Assembly: GCF_004353185.1 (NCBI RefSeq)
Contig: NZ_SMUS01000013.1
Coordinates: forward strand, 1 to 64,000
Direction: 5' to 3'
DNA from: Clostridium cuniculi
Lineage (GTDB): Bacteria; Bacillota; Clostridia; Clostridiales; Clostridiaceae
DNA length: 64,000 nucleotides
Shown here: positions 21,905 through 31,635 of the stretch, one piece after another
Layout: each line of letters begins with the position of its first letter
Position numbering within the stretch: position 1 is the stretch's first letter
Position numbers and translations under genes: made by a program
The notes under the pieces: model-generated
The model's input: the letters and a program-made list of their open reading frames with translations, nothing else
Told to the model about the DNA's origin: nothing
The model's database searches: none

Positions 21905-22144
21905 ATGAATTATTATATTATAGTATTTAAAAATACTCATGATGCAATGTCTGCAGAACAAAAGTTAAATGAATTAAACCACAAATTTAGAATAATGCCT
22001 ACACCAACTTTAATTACTCAAAGTTGTGGTATTTGCATTAGGGTAGAAGAAGAAGAAGAGTTAAATAAAATAATTAGTAGTAATATAATTGAGTTTAAGA
22101 ATATATATAAGAAAGAAGAATCTAAGTATATAGCAATTAAGTAA
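21905..22144 (+). CDS. DUF3343 family putative Se/S carrier-like protein
   Basis: A 79-residue protein of the DUF3343 family, which are small alpha/beta domains often found fused or linked to YedF/SirA-like selenium metabolism. Features are YYIIVFKNTHDAMSAEQKL at the start and the TQSCGICIRV motif with CxxC in the middle. It is divergent from the cysteine desulfurase-like gene and just upstream of mscS. A role in sulfur or selenium transfer is inferred from the family. Confidence 0.82.
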   Translation: MNYYIIVFKNTHDAMSAEQKLNELNHKFRIMPTPTLITQSCGICIRVEEEEELNKIISSNIIEFKNIYKKEESKYIAIK

Positions 22145-22165
22145 ATAGCGAGGTGAATCATTATT

Positions 22166-23035
22166 ATGAATGGATTTACGGATTTAGCTAGCATAAGTAA
22201 GAAAATATTTGATTTTTTTAGTAAGAGAATAGATCTAGATGCTATAGTTGAGAAAATTATATCAATTATATTCATATCAATTATAATGTATTTTTCAATA
22301 AGAATAGGAAATAAACTTATAAAGAAGTTTGTTGATAGACAGGTTGCTAGCAAGGCTAGCTTTTCCTTAGAACCACAGAAGGCATTGACTATAGGAGAAG
22401 TATTAAAAAGCGTCTTGAAGTATACAGTATATATAATAGGTATAGGATCTATGTTATATGATATTTTAGCTAAAATACCTGTAGCATTAGCCAGTGCGGG
22501 AGGATTTGCTATAGGTCTTGGAGCACAAAGCTTGGTGAAGGATCTTATTAATGGATTTTTTGTATTATTTGAAGATCAATATGGAGTTGGGGATCATGTA
22601 ACTATTGGACAGTTTTCAGGAATAGTAGAGAGTATTGGGATAAGAACAACTGTTCTAAGAGATTTTACAGGAGACTTGCATTTAATACCAAACGGTTCTG
22701 TGTTAGAAGTAACAAATCATTCAAGAGGAGATATAAGATTTATAGTTGATGTTGAAATAGCTTATGAAGAGAATGTAGATGCTGCTATAGAAGTGATTAA
22801 GAGAACTAGTGATTTATTTGAGGAAAAACATAAAGATAAATTAAGAAGTGCAATTGAAGTATTAGGAGTACTTTCTTTAAATGCTTCAGGAGTAACAATT
22901 AGAGTTGTTGGTAGAGCAGAGCCATTAAGTCAATGGGAAATGGAAAGAGAATTAAGAAAAGATATAAAAATAGCTTTAGATGAAGCAGGAATAGAAATTC
23001 CATATCCAAAAACAACTATTATAAATAAAAAATAA
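22166..23035 (+). CDS. Small-conductance mechanosensitive channel (MscS family)
   Basis: The 289-residue protein has the MscS pattern: hydrophobic helices at about 30-50 and 75-95, the pore helix LASAGGFAIGLGAQSLVKDLINGFFVLFEDQ (about 111-140, glycine/alanine-rich), then the beta domain GVGDHVTIGQFSGIVESIGIRTT. MscS channels open under membrane tension to release solutes. It is followed 18 bases later by a DUF951 gene, a pairing seen in many Firmicutes. Confidence 0.93.
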   Translation: MNGFTDLASISKKIFDFFSKRIDLDAIVEKIISIIFISIIMYFSIRIGNKLIKKFVDRQVASKASFSLEPQKALTIGEVLKSVLKYTVYIIGIGSMLYDILAKIPVALASAGGFAIGLGAQSLVKDLINGFFVLFEDQYGVGDHVTIGQFSGIVESIGIRTTVLRDFTGDLHLIPNGSVLEVTNHSRGDIRFIVDVEIAYEENVDAAIEVIKRTSDLFEEKHKDKLRSAIEVLGVLSLNASGVTIRVVGRAEPLSQWEMERELRKDIKIALDEAGIEIPYPKTTIINKK

Positions 23036-23053
23036 TATTTAGGGGGTATAAAT

Positions 23054-23245
23054 ATGATTGAAACATTTGATTTAGGTGATATTGTTGAAATGAAAAAACA
23101 ACATCCTTGTGGAAGCAAAGAGTTTGAAGTAATAAGACTAGGTGCTGATATTAAAATAAAATGTGTTGGATGTGGTAGAATTGTTATGATACCACGCCTG
23201 AAATTCCAAAAAGATGCAAAAAAGGTTGTTAAATCTAATAATTGA
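23054..23245 (+). CDS. DUF951 family protein
   Basis: A 63-residue protein of the DUF951 family. It has a conserved basic/cysteine-containing core: MKKQHPCGSKEFEVIRLGAD, CVGCGR, and a C-terminal basic tail. The CxxC and the additional Cys suggest metal or nucleic-acid binding, but no function is known. It has a strong AGGGGG ribosome site and precedes the rpsF operon leader. Confidence 0.88.
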   Translation: MIETFDLGDIVEMKKQHPCGSKEFEVIRLGADIKIKCVGCGRIVMIPRLKFQKDAKKVVKSNN

Positions 23246-23295
23246 AATAAAAATACTTGAAAATAGTAGAATAAAGTGATAAAATCTTAAATTGT

Positions 23296-23330
23296 AATCC
23301 CTGCTACAGTAAAATGTAGCCGTTAGTCCA
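23296..23330 (+). promoter_or_regulatory. rpsF leader motif (S6:S18 binding element)
   Basis: The leader of the rpsF-ssb-rpsR operon can form the stem CTACA / TGTAG with a GTAAAA loop, immediately followed by the CCG triplet and TTAGTCC. This arrangement resembles the known S6:S18 autoregulatory RNA, in which an exposed CCG is bound by the S6-S18 pair to repress translation. Here both S6 and S18 are encoded in the same transcript, which fits feedback control. No structure was computed. Confidence 0.7.
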
Positions 23331-23345
23331 AAGGAGGTGAAAATG

Positions 23346-23633
23346 ATGAGAAAGTACGAAACTATATTTATATTACACCCATCATTAGATGAAGAGGCTG
23401 TTAAGGCTGGAATCGAAAAATTCCAAGGTGTTATAGAAAACGGTGGAGGAAAAGTTGAAAATGTTGATTTCTGGGGTAAGAGAAAGCTTGCTTACGAAAT
23501 AAACAAAGTTAACGAAGGTTACTACACTTTAATTAACTTCGAAGCTAATCCTGAATTACCAAAAGAGTTAGACAGAGTTTTCAGAATTACTGATGGTGTT
23601 ATAAGACACATAATCGTTAAAAACGAAGCGTAA
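23346..23633 (+). CDS. rpsF: 30S ribosomal protein S6
   Basis: S6 is a small-subunit protein that pairs with S18. The 95-residue protein has the family start MRKYETIFILHPSLDEE and the DFWGKRKLAYEINK motif. The AAGGAGGTG ribosome site is followed by GTG, ATG and ATG in frame; the GTG overlaps the site, and the second ATG has the best spacing (eight bases) and matches the family start. It begins the classic rpsF-ssb-rpsR operon. Confidence 0.95.
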   Translation: MRKYETIFILHPSLDEEAVKAGIEKFQGVIENGGGKVENVDFWGKRKLAYEINKVNEGYYTLINFEANPELPKELDRVFRITDGVIRHIIVKNEA

Positions 23634-23646
23634 GAGGTGTATTGAA

Positions 23647-24078
23647 ATGAATAAAGTTATACTTATTGGTAGACTTACTAAAGATCCAGAATTAAGATAT
23701 GCAGCAGGTAGCGGTACTGCAGTTTGTAGATTTACTGTTGCTATAAACAGACAATTTAAAAAAGATGAAACAGATTTTATAAATTGTGTAGCATTTGGAA
23801 AAACTGGAGAAACAATTACACAATATCTTACAAAGGGTAGACAAATTGCTGTTACTGGAAGCATAAGAACAGGTAGTTATGATGCTCAAGATGGAACTAA
23901 AAGATACACTACTGATGTAGCTGTAGAAAGTTTCGAGTTCATAGGTTCTGGTGCTGGTGAAGGTAATAATAATTCATACTCAAGAAATTCTGATAACGCA
24001 TGGGGTGCTCCAGCAGAAAGTCCTGATATGGGATTTGGAGATATGACTCCAGTAGATGATGGTGATATGCCATTTTAA
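23647..24078 (+). CDS. ssb: Single-stranded DNA-binding protein
   Basis: The 143-residue protein has an N-terminal OB fold (residues 1-105, MNKVILIGRLTKDPELRY, and the strand INCVAFGKTGE), then a flexible glycine/serine/asparagine tail, ending in the acidic tip DDGDMPF. That tip is the conserved SSB C-terminus that recruits replication and repair partners. It lies between rpsF and rpsR, its usual place. Confidence 0.97.
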   Translation: MNKVILIGRLTKDPELRYAAGSGTAVCRFTVAINRQFKKDETDFINCVAFGKTGETITQYLTKGRQIAVTGSIRTGSYDAQDGTKRYTTDVAVESFEFIGSGAGEGNNNSYSRNSDNAWGAPAESPDMGFGDMTPVDDGDMPF

Positions 24079-24113
24079 AAAAAAGTCTAATTATTTTATA
24101 AGGAGGGAACATC

Positions 24114-24356
24114 ATGAGAGAAATGAAAAGATCTGGAAAAATGAGAAGATCTAAGAGAAAAGTATGTGCTTTCTGTGTAGATAAAGCTGAATCAATAGAT
24201 TACAAAGATATCAACAAGCTAAGAAAGTTTGTTACAGAAAGAGGTAAGATTCTTCCAAGAAGAATTTCTGGTACTTGCGCTAAGCATCAAAGACAATTAA
24301 CAGATGCTATCAAGAGATCAAGAAACATAGCTTTATTACCATTCACAACTGAATAG
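24114..24356 (+). CDS. rpsR: 30S ribosomal protein S18
   Basis: An 80-residue basic protein with the S18 signature: [20 protein letters not shown] and the C-terminal [18 protein letters not shown]. It retains the four-cysteine/histidine set (CAFC near residue 19, and C/H in GTCAKHQ), the zinc-binding form of S18. It closes the operon before a strong terminator. Confidence 0.97.
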   Translation: MREMKRSGKMRRSKRKVCAFCVDKAESIDYKDINKLRKFVTERGKILPRRISGTCAKHQRQLTDAIKRSRNIALLPFTTE

Positions 24357-24369
24357 TAATAAGTTTATT

Positions 24370-24398
24370 AGCCCCTGATTTTCAGGGGCTTTTATTTT
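24370..24398 (+). terminator. Terminator of the rpsF-ssb-rpsR operon
   Basis: A nine-base stem AGCCCCTGA / TCAGGGGCT with a TTT loop is followed by a T-rich tract. Confidence 0.93.
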
Positions 24399-24509
24399 TA
24401 TATTTTAAAATAATTACATAATTTGTAATTCAAACCCCTATTTAGTTGCATTAATAAAGAAAAATAATTAAAATATAAATACAAGGTATTGAATAGAGGT
24501 GAGAATTTA

Positions 24510-24830
24510 GTGAAAAAAAAGGAAGAGCTAAATATTATGGCTAATATAAAAATTATAGAAGAGCTTAAAGCAAGCTTGTTATGTATTATAGGTGAATTTT
24601 TTTCCCTTTTAACAAGAGGCACTAATGTAGCTAAAGATTCTATATTAACTTGTATATCAGGAGCGATTTTAATTTTATATGTATTAGCACAAAAGTTAGG
24701 ATATAGCTGTAATGAAGTTGATGATGAAATGAGAAAAAAATTAAAATTAGGAATAGCAGAAGAACATGAATATGAAAAGGAAGGTAAGAGTTTAACTAAG
24801 CTTCAAAATCATATCAAGGGACGTTATTAA
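24510..24830 (+). CDS. MazG-like family protein
   Basis: The protein is 106 residues from a GTG start that has an AGAGGTGAG site six bases before it; a TTG start seven codons earlier overlaps this site and is less likely. It resembles the small MazG-like proteins found next to gdpP in clostridia: an all-alpha domain with IEELKASLLCIIGEFFSLL and a later DDEMRKKLKLGI helix. The usual metal-binding ExxE pattern of true MazG pyrophosphatases is not clear, so catalytic activity is doubtful. Confidence 0.7.
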   Translation: MKKKEELNIMANIKIIEELKASLLCIIGEFFSLLTRGTNVAKDSILTCISGAILILYVLAQKLGYSCNEVDDEMRKKLKLGIAEEHEYEKEGKSLTKLQNHIKGRY

Positions 24831-24851
24831 TATAAAATTTAGGAGGCTTTT

Positions 24852-26804
24852 ATGAAAAAAAAGCTCAAAAAGTATAGTAAGTTATTAATATCAGCTGCAA
24901 TTACTATTTTAGTAATAATTCTTTATTATATTAAGGAGTTTTATTTAGCAAGTGCAGTTTTGATAATATATGTAGCATGGAATGTATATTTAGATATTAA
25001 TAGGCAACTATACAATGAAAAGGTTGATACTTTAACTACAAAAATTAAAGCAAATATAAATGATAATATTTCTAATATGTTATATCCATTAGCTTTAATT
25101 GATAATGAAGGTAATATACTTTGGGCTAATAAGAGATTAAAAGAAGAATTAAATTTATTAGACTTAAAAGAGCAAAATATACTTAGTATAGGTAGAAATC
25201 TTGATTTGCAAAAATTATTAAAGTGTGATAAAGATTTAAGACAAAGGGTAAAGATAAAAGATACTTTTTATAGTATATATGCAACTAATATAAGTAATGA
25301 AAATAATCCATATATTAAACAAAAATATATAGTATATTTTAATGAGGTAAGTAATTTAAGAGATTTGTATTCAATTAGAGAAAGTATAATGTTAATAGAA
25401 GTAGATAATTTATCTGAGGCATTAGAAGTAACTGATGAAGCAAATAGACCTATGTTAGCTGCAGAAGTAGAAAAAAGTATAAATTCATATAGCAAAAAGT
25501 TAAAAGCTATGATTATTAAATATGACTATAATAAATATTGTTTATCAGTACAAGACAAATATATTAATGATGAAATTAATTGTAAATTTAGTATATTAGA
25601 TGAAATATCTAATATTGATAGAGGTAATAAGTTAGAAGTTACTTTAAGTATAGGAATAGGTAGAGGTGGAGATAATTCACAAGAAAACTATAATAATGCA
25701 ATGACCGCTAGAGAATTGGCATTAGGTAGAGGTGGAGATCAAGTAGTTATTAAAAATAATGAAAAGATAAGCTTCTTTGGTGGAAATACTCGTGAGCTTG
25801 AAAAAAGAACTAGAGTTAGAGCAAGAGTAATTTCACAAGCATTAAGAGAGTTGATTTTTGAAAGTAGTAATATACTTATTATGGGTCATAAAAATCCGGA
25901 TATGGATTCATTTGGGGCGTCAGTTGGATTATGGTCAGCCATAAGACAATTGGGAAAAAGTTGTAATATAATAATTGATAATGATATTAATGCAATTGAT
26001 TATTATATGAATAAACTTAAGGGAGATAGTAAATATGATAACTTATTAATTTCTAGTAGCGAGGCTGAAAAGGCAATTAATGATAAAACCTTATTAATAA
26101 TAGTAGATGTGCATAATAAGGGATATGTGAATAATTTAAATATAGTTGAAAAAATTAATAGAAAGATAATAATAGATCATCATAGAAGAAGCCCAGATAT
26201 AATAGAAGGGGCATTGCTAAACTATATAGAGGTTTATGCATCTTCTACATCAGAAATGGTAACTGAGCTAATACAATATATGTTACAGAAACCAAGGATT
26301 TCAAAGGTTGAAGCAGAAGGTCTTTTAGGCGGAATTTTTATGGATACTAAGGGATTCCAATTTAAGTCTGGAGTAAGAACTTTTGATGCTGCAGCATTTT
26401 TAAGATCTTTAGGTGCAGATACTATAGAAGTTAAAAAGATGTTTACTGATAGTTTAAAGGATTATTTATTAATTTCAGATACTATTAAAAGTGCTGAAGT
26501 TAATGATAATTTAGCTATAGCTATTTGTCCTAGTGAAGTAGATAATACTGTAATTGTTGCACGAGCAGCCGATGAGCTACTAGGCATATCAGGAATTGAT
26601 GTATGCTTTGTTTTATGTGAAATAAATAATGCTATTACTATAAGTGGTAGATCAACAGGTGAAGTAAATGTTCAAGTTATATTAGAAGAACTTGGTGGTG
26701 GTGGTCATATGAATATGGCTGGGGCAAAAGTAAATGGAACAATGGATGAAGCCGTATATATGCTAAAAGAAGCAATAAAGAAACATTTAGAACTAAAAGA
26801 ATAA
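24852..26804 (+). CDS. gdpP: Cyclic-di-AMP phosphodiesterase GdpP (YybT)
   Basis: GdpP hydrolyses the second messenger c-di-AMP, which controls potassium uptake and cell-wall homeostasis. The 650-residue protein has two N-terminal membrane helices (about 10-45), a PAS-like domain (about 60-160), a degenerate GGDEF domain (about 170-310), and a C-terminal DHH/DHHA1 phosphodiesterase with GHKNPDMDSFGA, IIDHHRRSPD and GGGGHMNMAGA. The start has an AGGAGG site. It lies upstream of rplI, as in most Firmicutes. Confidence 0.96.
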   Translation: MKKKLKKYSKLLISAAITILVIILYYIKEFYLASAVLIIYVAWNVYLDINRQLYNEKVDTLTTKIKANINDNISNMLYPLALIDNEGNILWANKRLKEELNLLDLKEQNILSIGRNLDLQKLLKCDKDLRQRVKIKDTFYSIYATNISNENNPYIKQKYIVYFNEVSNLRDLYSIRESIMLIEVDNLSEALEVTDEANRPMLAAEVEKSINSYSKKLKAMIIKYDYNKYCLSVQDKYINDEINCKFSILDEISNIDRGNKLEVTLSIGIGRGGDNSQENYNNAMTARELALGRGGDQVVIKNNEKISFFGGNTRELEKRTRVRARVISQALRELIFESSNILIMGHKNPDMDSFGASVGLWSAIRQLGKSCNIIIDNDINAIDYYMNKLKGDSKYDNLLISSSEAEKAINDKTLLIIVDVHNKGYVNNLNIVEKINRKIIIDHHRRSPDIIEGALLNYIEVYASSTSEMVTELIQYMLQKPRISKVEAEGLLGGIFMDTKGFQFKSGVRTFDAAAFLRSLGADTIEVKKMFTDSLKDYLLISDTIKSAEVNDNLAIAICPSEVDNTVIVARAADELLGISGIDVCFVLCEINNAITISGRSTGEVNVQVILEELGGGGHMNMAGAKVNGTMDEAVYMLKEAIKKHLELKE

Positions 26805-26828
26805 AACTTTAAAGGATAGGTGTATAAT

Positions 26829-27275
26829 ATGAAGGTAATTTTATTACAAGACGTTAAAAAATTAGGTAAAAAAGGTGATGTTATAGAGGCATCAGATGGA
26901 TATGCAAGAAACTATTTATTTCCTAGGAAATTAGCAGAAGAAGCAACTGCTAATGCATTACATGTTGTTAATGCAAAAAAAGAAAATGAAAGAAAAAAGA
27001 AGCTTGCTGAATTAGAAGCAGCACAAAAGTTAGCTGCTGAATTAAAAGGTAAGGAAGTTACTATAGATGCTAAGGCAGGAGATAACGGAAGATTATTTGG
27101 AGCAATAACTAATAAAGATATAGCTGAAGTAATTAACAATAAATTTAACTTATCAATAGATAAAAAGAAAATTGTTGTAAATACTATAAAGGTTGCTGGA
27201 GAATATGAAGTAGAAGTAAAATTATATCCAGAAGTATCTACAAAGATGAAAGTTATTATTGTTCCTAAGCAATAA
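26829..27275 (+). CDS. rplI: 50S ribosomal protein L9
   Basis: L9 is a two-domain protein of the large subunit. The 148-residue protein has the N-terminal signature [27 protein letters not shown], a long connecting helix rich in lysine, glutamate and alanine, and the C-terminal domain. The first in-frame ATG-like start lies three codons earlier, but the AGGATAGG site fits this ATG better and the product begins with the family start MKVILL. Confidence 0.97.
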   Translation: MKVILLQDVKKLGKKGDVIEASDGYARNYLFPRKLAEEATANALHVVNAKKENERKKKLAELEAAQKLAAELKGKEVTIDAKAGDNGRLFGAITNKDIAEVINNKFNLSIDKKKIVVNTIKVAGEYEVEVKLYPEVSTKMKVIIVPKQ

Positions 27276-27287
27276 GGAGGATTAACA

Positions 27288-29186
27288 TTGAATTTATATA
27301 ACGAAGGGGTTAACTTAGAAGGAATTCTAACAAGTGACTTACCAATAGAAGCAAAGGTTAATGTATTATTTGATGTTCTTAAAAATGTTTTAGATGAAGG
27401 TGCAATTAGAGCTAGAACAGTAAGATTTAAGCTACAAAAATATGTTAACTCAACAGATATAAATGAAAGAATATATGCATTAAATGTTATAGCATCTGAT
27501 GGGAATGGAGCAAAGGTTGTTCCAACAGATGAGACATCTCAAGAAGTATTAGAGGATGTTATCTACTGGATATCAGAAAATATAGCTAAAAAATATGTTC
27601 AAAATAAAATAGAATCAGAAGTAGAAAAGGCTTTAGTTGAAAGGCAAGATAAGTTTATGGATGAACTTAAATTGTCTATAATTAAAAAGCAAAAAGGAAA
27701 AGAAAATACAAAGACTACAGCAAAGTTAGAAAGATTAGAAAAGTTAGATGCAAAGCATATTAATAAAAATGTTATGTCGCTTTTAAGACCTGAAAACTTT
27801 GATGAAATAGTTGGTCAAGAGAGAGCAGTAAGATCATTAATATCAAAAATGTCTTCACCGTATCCTCAACATATAATTCTTTATGGACCACCAGGAGTAG
27901 GTAAAACTTCAGCAGCAAGGCTTGCATTAGAAGCTGCTAAAAAACTAAGATTCACACCTTTTGATGATGATTCAAAGTTTGTTGAGGTTGATGGAACTAC
28001 ATTAAGATGGGATCCAAGAGAAATAACAAATCCTTTATTAGGATCAGTACATGACCCTATATATCAAGGAAGTAAGAGAGATTTAGCCGAAGTAGGGGTT
28101 CCAGAGCCAAAGACAGGATTAGTTACTGAGGCTCATGGCGGAGTATTATTTATCGATGAAATTGGTGAATTAGATGATATACTTCAAAATAAATTATTAA
28201 AAGTTTTAGAAGATAAAAGAGTAGAGTTTTCATCTTCTTATTATGATCCAGATGATGAAAATATCCCTGAATATATAAGATATTTATTTGAAAAGGGAGC
28301 ACCAGCTGATTTTGTTTTAATAGGTGCAACTACTAAAGATCCAAGTCAGATAAATCCGGCATTAAGATCTAGATGTACAGAGGTGTATTTTGAACCATTA
28401 TCTTCAAAAGATATAGAGGGAATAGTTAATAATGCATCTGAAAAATTAAATGTAGAACTAGAAGATGGAGTTGGGAAATTAATAAGTCAATATACAATTG
28501 AAGGTAGAAAGGCTGTAAATATATTATCTGATGCATATGGATATTCATTATTTAATACAAGTGGTGAAGAAGAAAGCAGTAAGATAACTTTAAAAGATGT
28601 TGAAGAAGTTATTTCAATAGGAAGATATTCTCCATTTGAAAGATTAGATAATTTAGATAAATATGAAGTTGGTCATGTATATGGATTAGGAGTAAGTGGA
28701 TTCTTAGGTTCTACAATAGAAATTGAATCAACAGTATTCCCAGCTAAGAAAAAAGGTCATGGAACAATTAAGTTTAATGACACTGCAGGTTCTATGGCAA
28801 AAGATTCTGTATTTAATGCAGCATCTGTAATTAGAAAGATCACAGATAAAGATATAAAGGATTATGATGTCCATGTTAATGTAATTGGTGGTGGTCAAAT
28901 TGATGGACCATCAGCTGGAGCTGCTATTACAGTTTGTATAATAAGTGCTCTTACAGAAAGACCAATTCGTCAAGACGTTGCTATCACAGGTGAAATTTCT
29001 TTAAGAGGAAATGTTAAGCCAGTTGGAGGTATATTTGAAAAGATATACGGGGCTAGAAGAAAAGGAATTAAACTTGTTGCTATCCCTAAAGATAACGAAA
29101 AAGAAGTTCCTCTAGGACTTGAAGATATTGAAGTTAAATCTATAAGTCATATAGAGGAACTAATGGAGATAGTATTTGAGAAGTAA
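27288..29186 (+). CDS. lonC: Lon-family ATP-dependent protease LonC
   Basis: The 632-residue protein starts at TTG, which follows an AAGGAGG site. It lacks the long N-terminal domain of LonA. The order is an N-terminal helical segment (1-165), an AAA+ domain with GPPGVGKTSAARLA and Walker B GGVLFIDEIGELD, and a C-terminal Lon protease domain with the catalytic serine in DGPSAGAA and the lysine in GARRKGIK. This matches the LonC/LonB-like protease often found between rplI and dnaB in clostridia. Substrates are not known. Confidence 0.9.
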   Translation: MNLYNEGVNLEGILTSDLPIEAKVNVLFDVLKNVLDEGAIRARTVRFKLQKYVNSTDINERIYALNVIASDGNGAKVVPTDETSQEVLEDVIYWISENIAKKYVQNKIESEVEKALVERQDKFMDELKLSIIKKQKGKENTKTTAKLERLEKLDAKHINKNVMSLLRPENFDEIVGQERAVRSLISKMSSPYPQHIILYGPPGVGKTSAARLALEAAKKLRFTPFDDDSKFVEVDGTTLRWDPREITNPLLGSVHDPIYQGSKRDLAEVGVPEPKTGLVTEAHGGVLFIDEIGELDDILQNKLLKVLEDKRVEFSSSYYDPDDENIPEYIRYLFEKGAPADFVLIGATTKDPSQINPALRSRCTEVYFEPLSSKDIEGIVNNASEKLNVELEDGVGKLISQYTIEGRKAVNILSDAYGYSLFNTSGEEESSKITLKDVEEVISIGRYSPFERLDNLDKYEVGHVYGLGVSGFLGSTIEIESTVFPAKKKGHGTIKFNDTAGSMAKDSVFNAASVIRKITDKDIKDYDVHVNVIGGGQIDGPSAGAAITVCIISALTERPIRQDVAITGEISLRGNVKPVGGIFEKIYGARRKGIKLVAIPKDNEKEVPLGLEDIEVKSISHIEELMEIVFEK

Positions 29187-29191
29187 TGTAG

Positions 29192-29226
29192 ATTAAGCTT
29201 CCTAGTATAGGAAGCTTAATTTTATT
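29192..29226 (+). terminator. Terminator after lonC
   Basis: A 12-base stem ATTAAGCTTCCT / AGGAAGCTTAAT is followed by a T-rich tract. The remaining gap to dnaB is AT-rich, and I see only its ribosome site and a TATAAT-like element. Confidence 0.9.
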
Positions 29227-29348
29227 ATGTAAAGAAATAAATTTATTATACAAATAACATAGTAAAATGAAGGCGTTTTGATATAATAAGTTATATATAG
29301 AAAAAGAATCAGAAAATACAATAAAAAAAATTGGGAGGTGGATTATTT

Positions 29349-30686
29349 ATGGAAGCACCTATGATGAGAAGTTTACCACAAAGCATAGAAGCAGAGCAGT
29401 CCGTTATAGGGGCAATGATAATAGATAAAAGTGCCATTGCTCAAGTTTTAGAAAAGCTTAATGAAGATGATTTTTATAGAGATGGACATAAGGCTATATA
29501 TAAAGCTATAAAGGAAATGTATGCTAAGGATATGGCGGTAGACTTAGTAACTATATTAGAGTATTTAAAGACTACTGATATGTTAGATAAGGCTGGTGGA
29601 GTTACTTATATATCTGAGTTAAGTGCATCTGTTCCTACAACAGCTAATTTAAGTTCATATATAAAAATAGTAGAAGAAAAATCTACTTTAAGAAAGTTAA
29701 TAAAAGCATCTACATCTATTATTGAAGAAAGTTATAATAGTGGTGGAGATGTTGAAAAGGTAATAGATTTAGCTCAAAAAAAGGTTTTTGATATAGCAGA
29801 GAAGAAGGATTCTAAAGAATATGAGCCGCTTTCTAATGTACTTGAAAGAGGTTTTTTAGAAATCGAAAGATTATTTAATAATAGAGGAGCCATAACAGGG
29901 GTTGGATCTGGTATTAAGGACTTAGATGCTAAAACATCTGGATTCCAAAAGGGTGATATGGTACTTATTGCTGCCAGACCATCTATGGGAAAAACAACAT
30001 TCTCATTAAATATTGCAGAAAATGCTGCTTTAAAAGAAGGAAAAAGTGTAGTTATATTTTCCCTGGAAATGTCTAAAGAACAATTAGCATATAAGCTTTT
30101 GTGTTCGCAGGCTAACGTTGATATGTTAAAGCTTAGAACAGGTAACTTAGAGGATGATGACTGGGAAAGAATTGCAAGGGCAACAGGTCCTTTAGCAAAG
30201 GCAAGAATCTATATAGATGATACTGCTGGTATTAGTGTTATGGATATGAGATCTAAGTGTAGAAAAATAAAAATGGAGCATGGTATTGATATGATACTTA
30301 TTGACTACTTACAGCTTATGTCAGGTAGTGCTGGTAGCGATAATAGACAACAAGAGGTATCTGAAATATCAAGATCTATTAAGGCTTTAGCAAAAGAAAT
30401 GGAATGTCCAGTAATTGCATTATCACAGTTATCTCGTGCACCTGAACAAAGAGCTGACCATAGACCGATGTTATCTGACTTAAGAGAATCAGGATCAATA
30501 GAGCAGGATGCTGACGTTGTTATGTTTTTATATAGAGATGAATACTATAATAAAGAAACTGAAGAAAAAGGTATAGGAGAATGTATTATAGCTAAACAAA
30601 GAAATGGCCCAGTTGGGACAGTTAAAATGGCTTGGATTGGAGCGCACTCTAAGTTTGCTGATTTAGACTTAGTACATAAAGAATAG
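29349..30686 (+). CDS. dnaB: Replicative DNA helicase DnaB/DnaC
   Basis: This is the hexameric replicative helicase that unwinds DNA ahead of the polymerase. The 446-residue protein has the N-terminal DnaB domain (SIEAEQSVIGAMI), a linker, and the RecA-type ATPase with ARPSMGKTTFSLN, Walker B MILIDYLQLM, and the LSQLSR motif. The start is set by a GGGAGGTG site before the ATG; an earlier in-frame start overlaps that site. The likely helicase-loading partners are encoded at 41.8-43.7 kb. Confidence 0.97.
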   Translation: MEAPMMRSLPQSIEAEQSVIGAMIIDKSAIAQVLEKLNEDDFYRDGHKAIYKAIKEMYAKDMAVDLVTILEYLKTTDMLDKAGGVTYISELSASVPTTANLSSYIKIVEEKSTLRKLIKASTSIIEESYNSGGDVEKVIDLAQKKVFDIAEKKDSKEYEPLSNVLERGFLEIERLFNNRGAITGVGSGIKDLDAKTSGFQKGDMVLIAARPSMGKTTFSLNIAENAALKEGKSVVIFSLEMSKEQLAYKLLCSQANVDMLKLRTGNLEDDDWERIARATGPLAKARIYIDDTAGISVMDMRSKCRKIKMEHGIDMILIDYLQLMSGSAGSDNRQQEVSEISRSIKALAKEMECPVIALSQLSRAPEQRADHRPMLSDLRESGSIEQDADVVMFLYRDEYYNKETEEKGIGECIIAKQRNGPVGTVKMAWIGAHSKFADLDLVHKE

Positions 30687-30727
30687 TTAGCAAGTTGCCA
30701 CTTGTCACTAAATGTAGGAGGGGTTGT

Positions 30728-31528
30728 ATGAATAGAAAAATTGGTTTTATAGGTTGTGGAAATATGGGAAGGGCTATGCTTGGTGCATTAGTTAAATCTA
30801 ATGATATAAATAATGATAATATCATAGTTTCTACAAAAAGTGAGGAATCAGCTAAAAGAATAAATAAAGAGTTTGGAGTACAGGCAACAGTAGTTAATAC
30901 TGAAGTAGCTGAAAAATCCAATATTTTATTTTTAGCTGTTAAGCCATATTTTTTTAAGGAAGTTATAGAAGAAATAAAGGATATAGTTAGTGATAATACT
31001 ATTGTTATTTCTATAGCTGCTGGAATCACAATAGCACAAATAGAAGAGTGGTTTGGGAAAAAGGTTAAGGTTGTAAGAACAATGCCTAATACACCAGCAT
31101 TAGTTGGAGAGGGAATGTCAGCAGTTTGCCCAAACAAAAATATAACTTTAGATGAGTTAGAATATGTAGGGAAATTATATAACACATTTGGAAAGTATGA
31201 AATTCTTGAAGAAAAAGATTTTCATGCATTTATAGCTTTATGTGGTTCATCTCCTGCTTATGTATTTATGTTTATAGAAGCAATGGCAGATGCAGGGGTT
31301 AAATTAGGTATTCCTAGAGCTAAAGCTTATAAGTTAGCAGAACAAAGTATATTAGGGGCTACAAAATTAGCATTAGAAACAGAAAAGCATCCGGGAGTAT
31401 TAAAAGATGAAGTTTGCTCTCCAGGTGGAACAACAATTGAAGCTGTAATAGATCTTGAAAAGAATGGATTTAGAAATACAGTTATAAGTGCAGTTGAAAA
31501 ATGTGCAGAGAAGTCAAAGAATATGTAA
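30728..31528 (+). CDS. proC: Pyrroline-5-carboxylate reductase
   Basis: ProC makes proline from pyrroline-5-carboxylate with NAD(P)H. The 266-residue protein has the N-terminal Rossmann motif IGFIGCGNMGRAMLG, the RTMPNTPALVGEGMS segment and the LCGSSPAYVFMFIEA helix characteristic of the family. The frame is open 11 codons further upstream, but GGAGGGG lies directly before this ATG. It ends before the argS leader. Confidence 0.95.
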   Translation: MNRKIGFIGCGNMGRAMLGALVKSNDINNDNIIVSTKSEESAKRINKEFGVQATVVNTEVAEKSNILFLAVKPYFFKEVIEEIKDIVSDNTIVISIAAGITIAQIEEWFGKKVKVVRTMPNTPALVGEGMSAVCPNKNITLDELEYVGKLYNTFGKYEILEEKDFHAFIALCGSSPAYVFMFIEAMADAGVKLGIPRAKAYKLAEQSILGATKLALETEKHPGVLKDEVCSPGGTTIEAVIDLEKNGFRNTVISAVEKCAEKSKNM

Positions 31529-31635
31529 TATATTAAGTAATTAAAAATTAAGTGTGGTAATATATGAGTTTAAAATATATAATATAAGATAATGAATATA
31601 TTATTGAAAAAATGAAATAATTAAAAATATAAAAA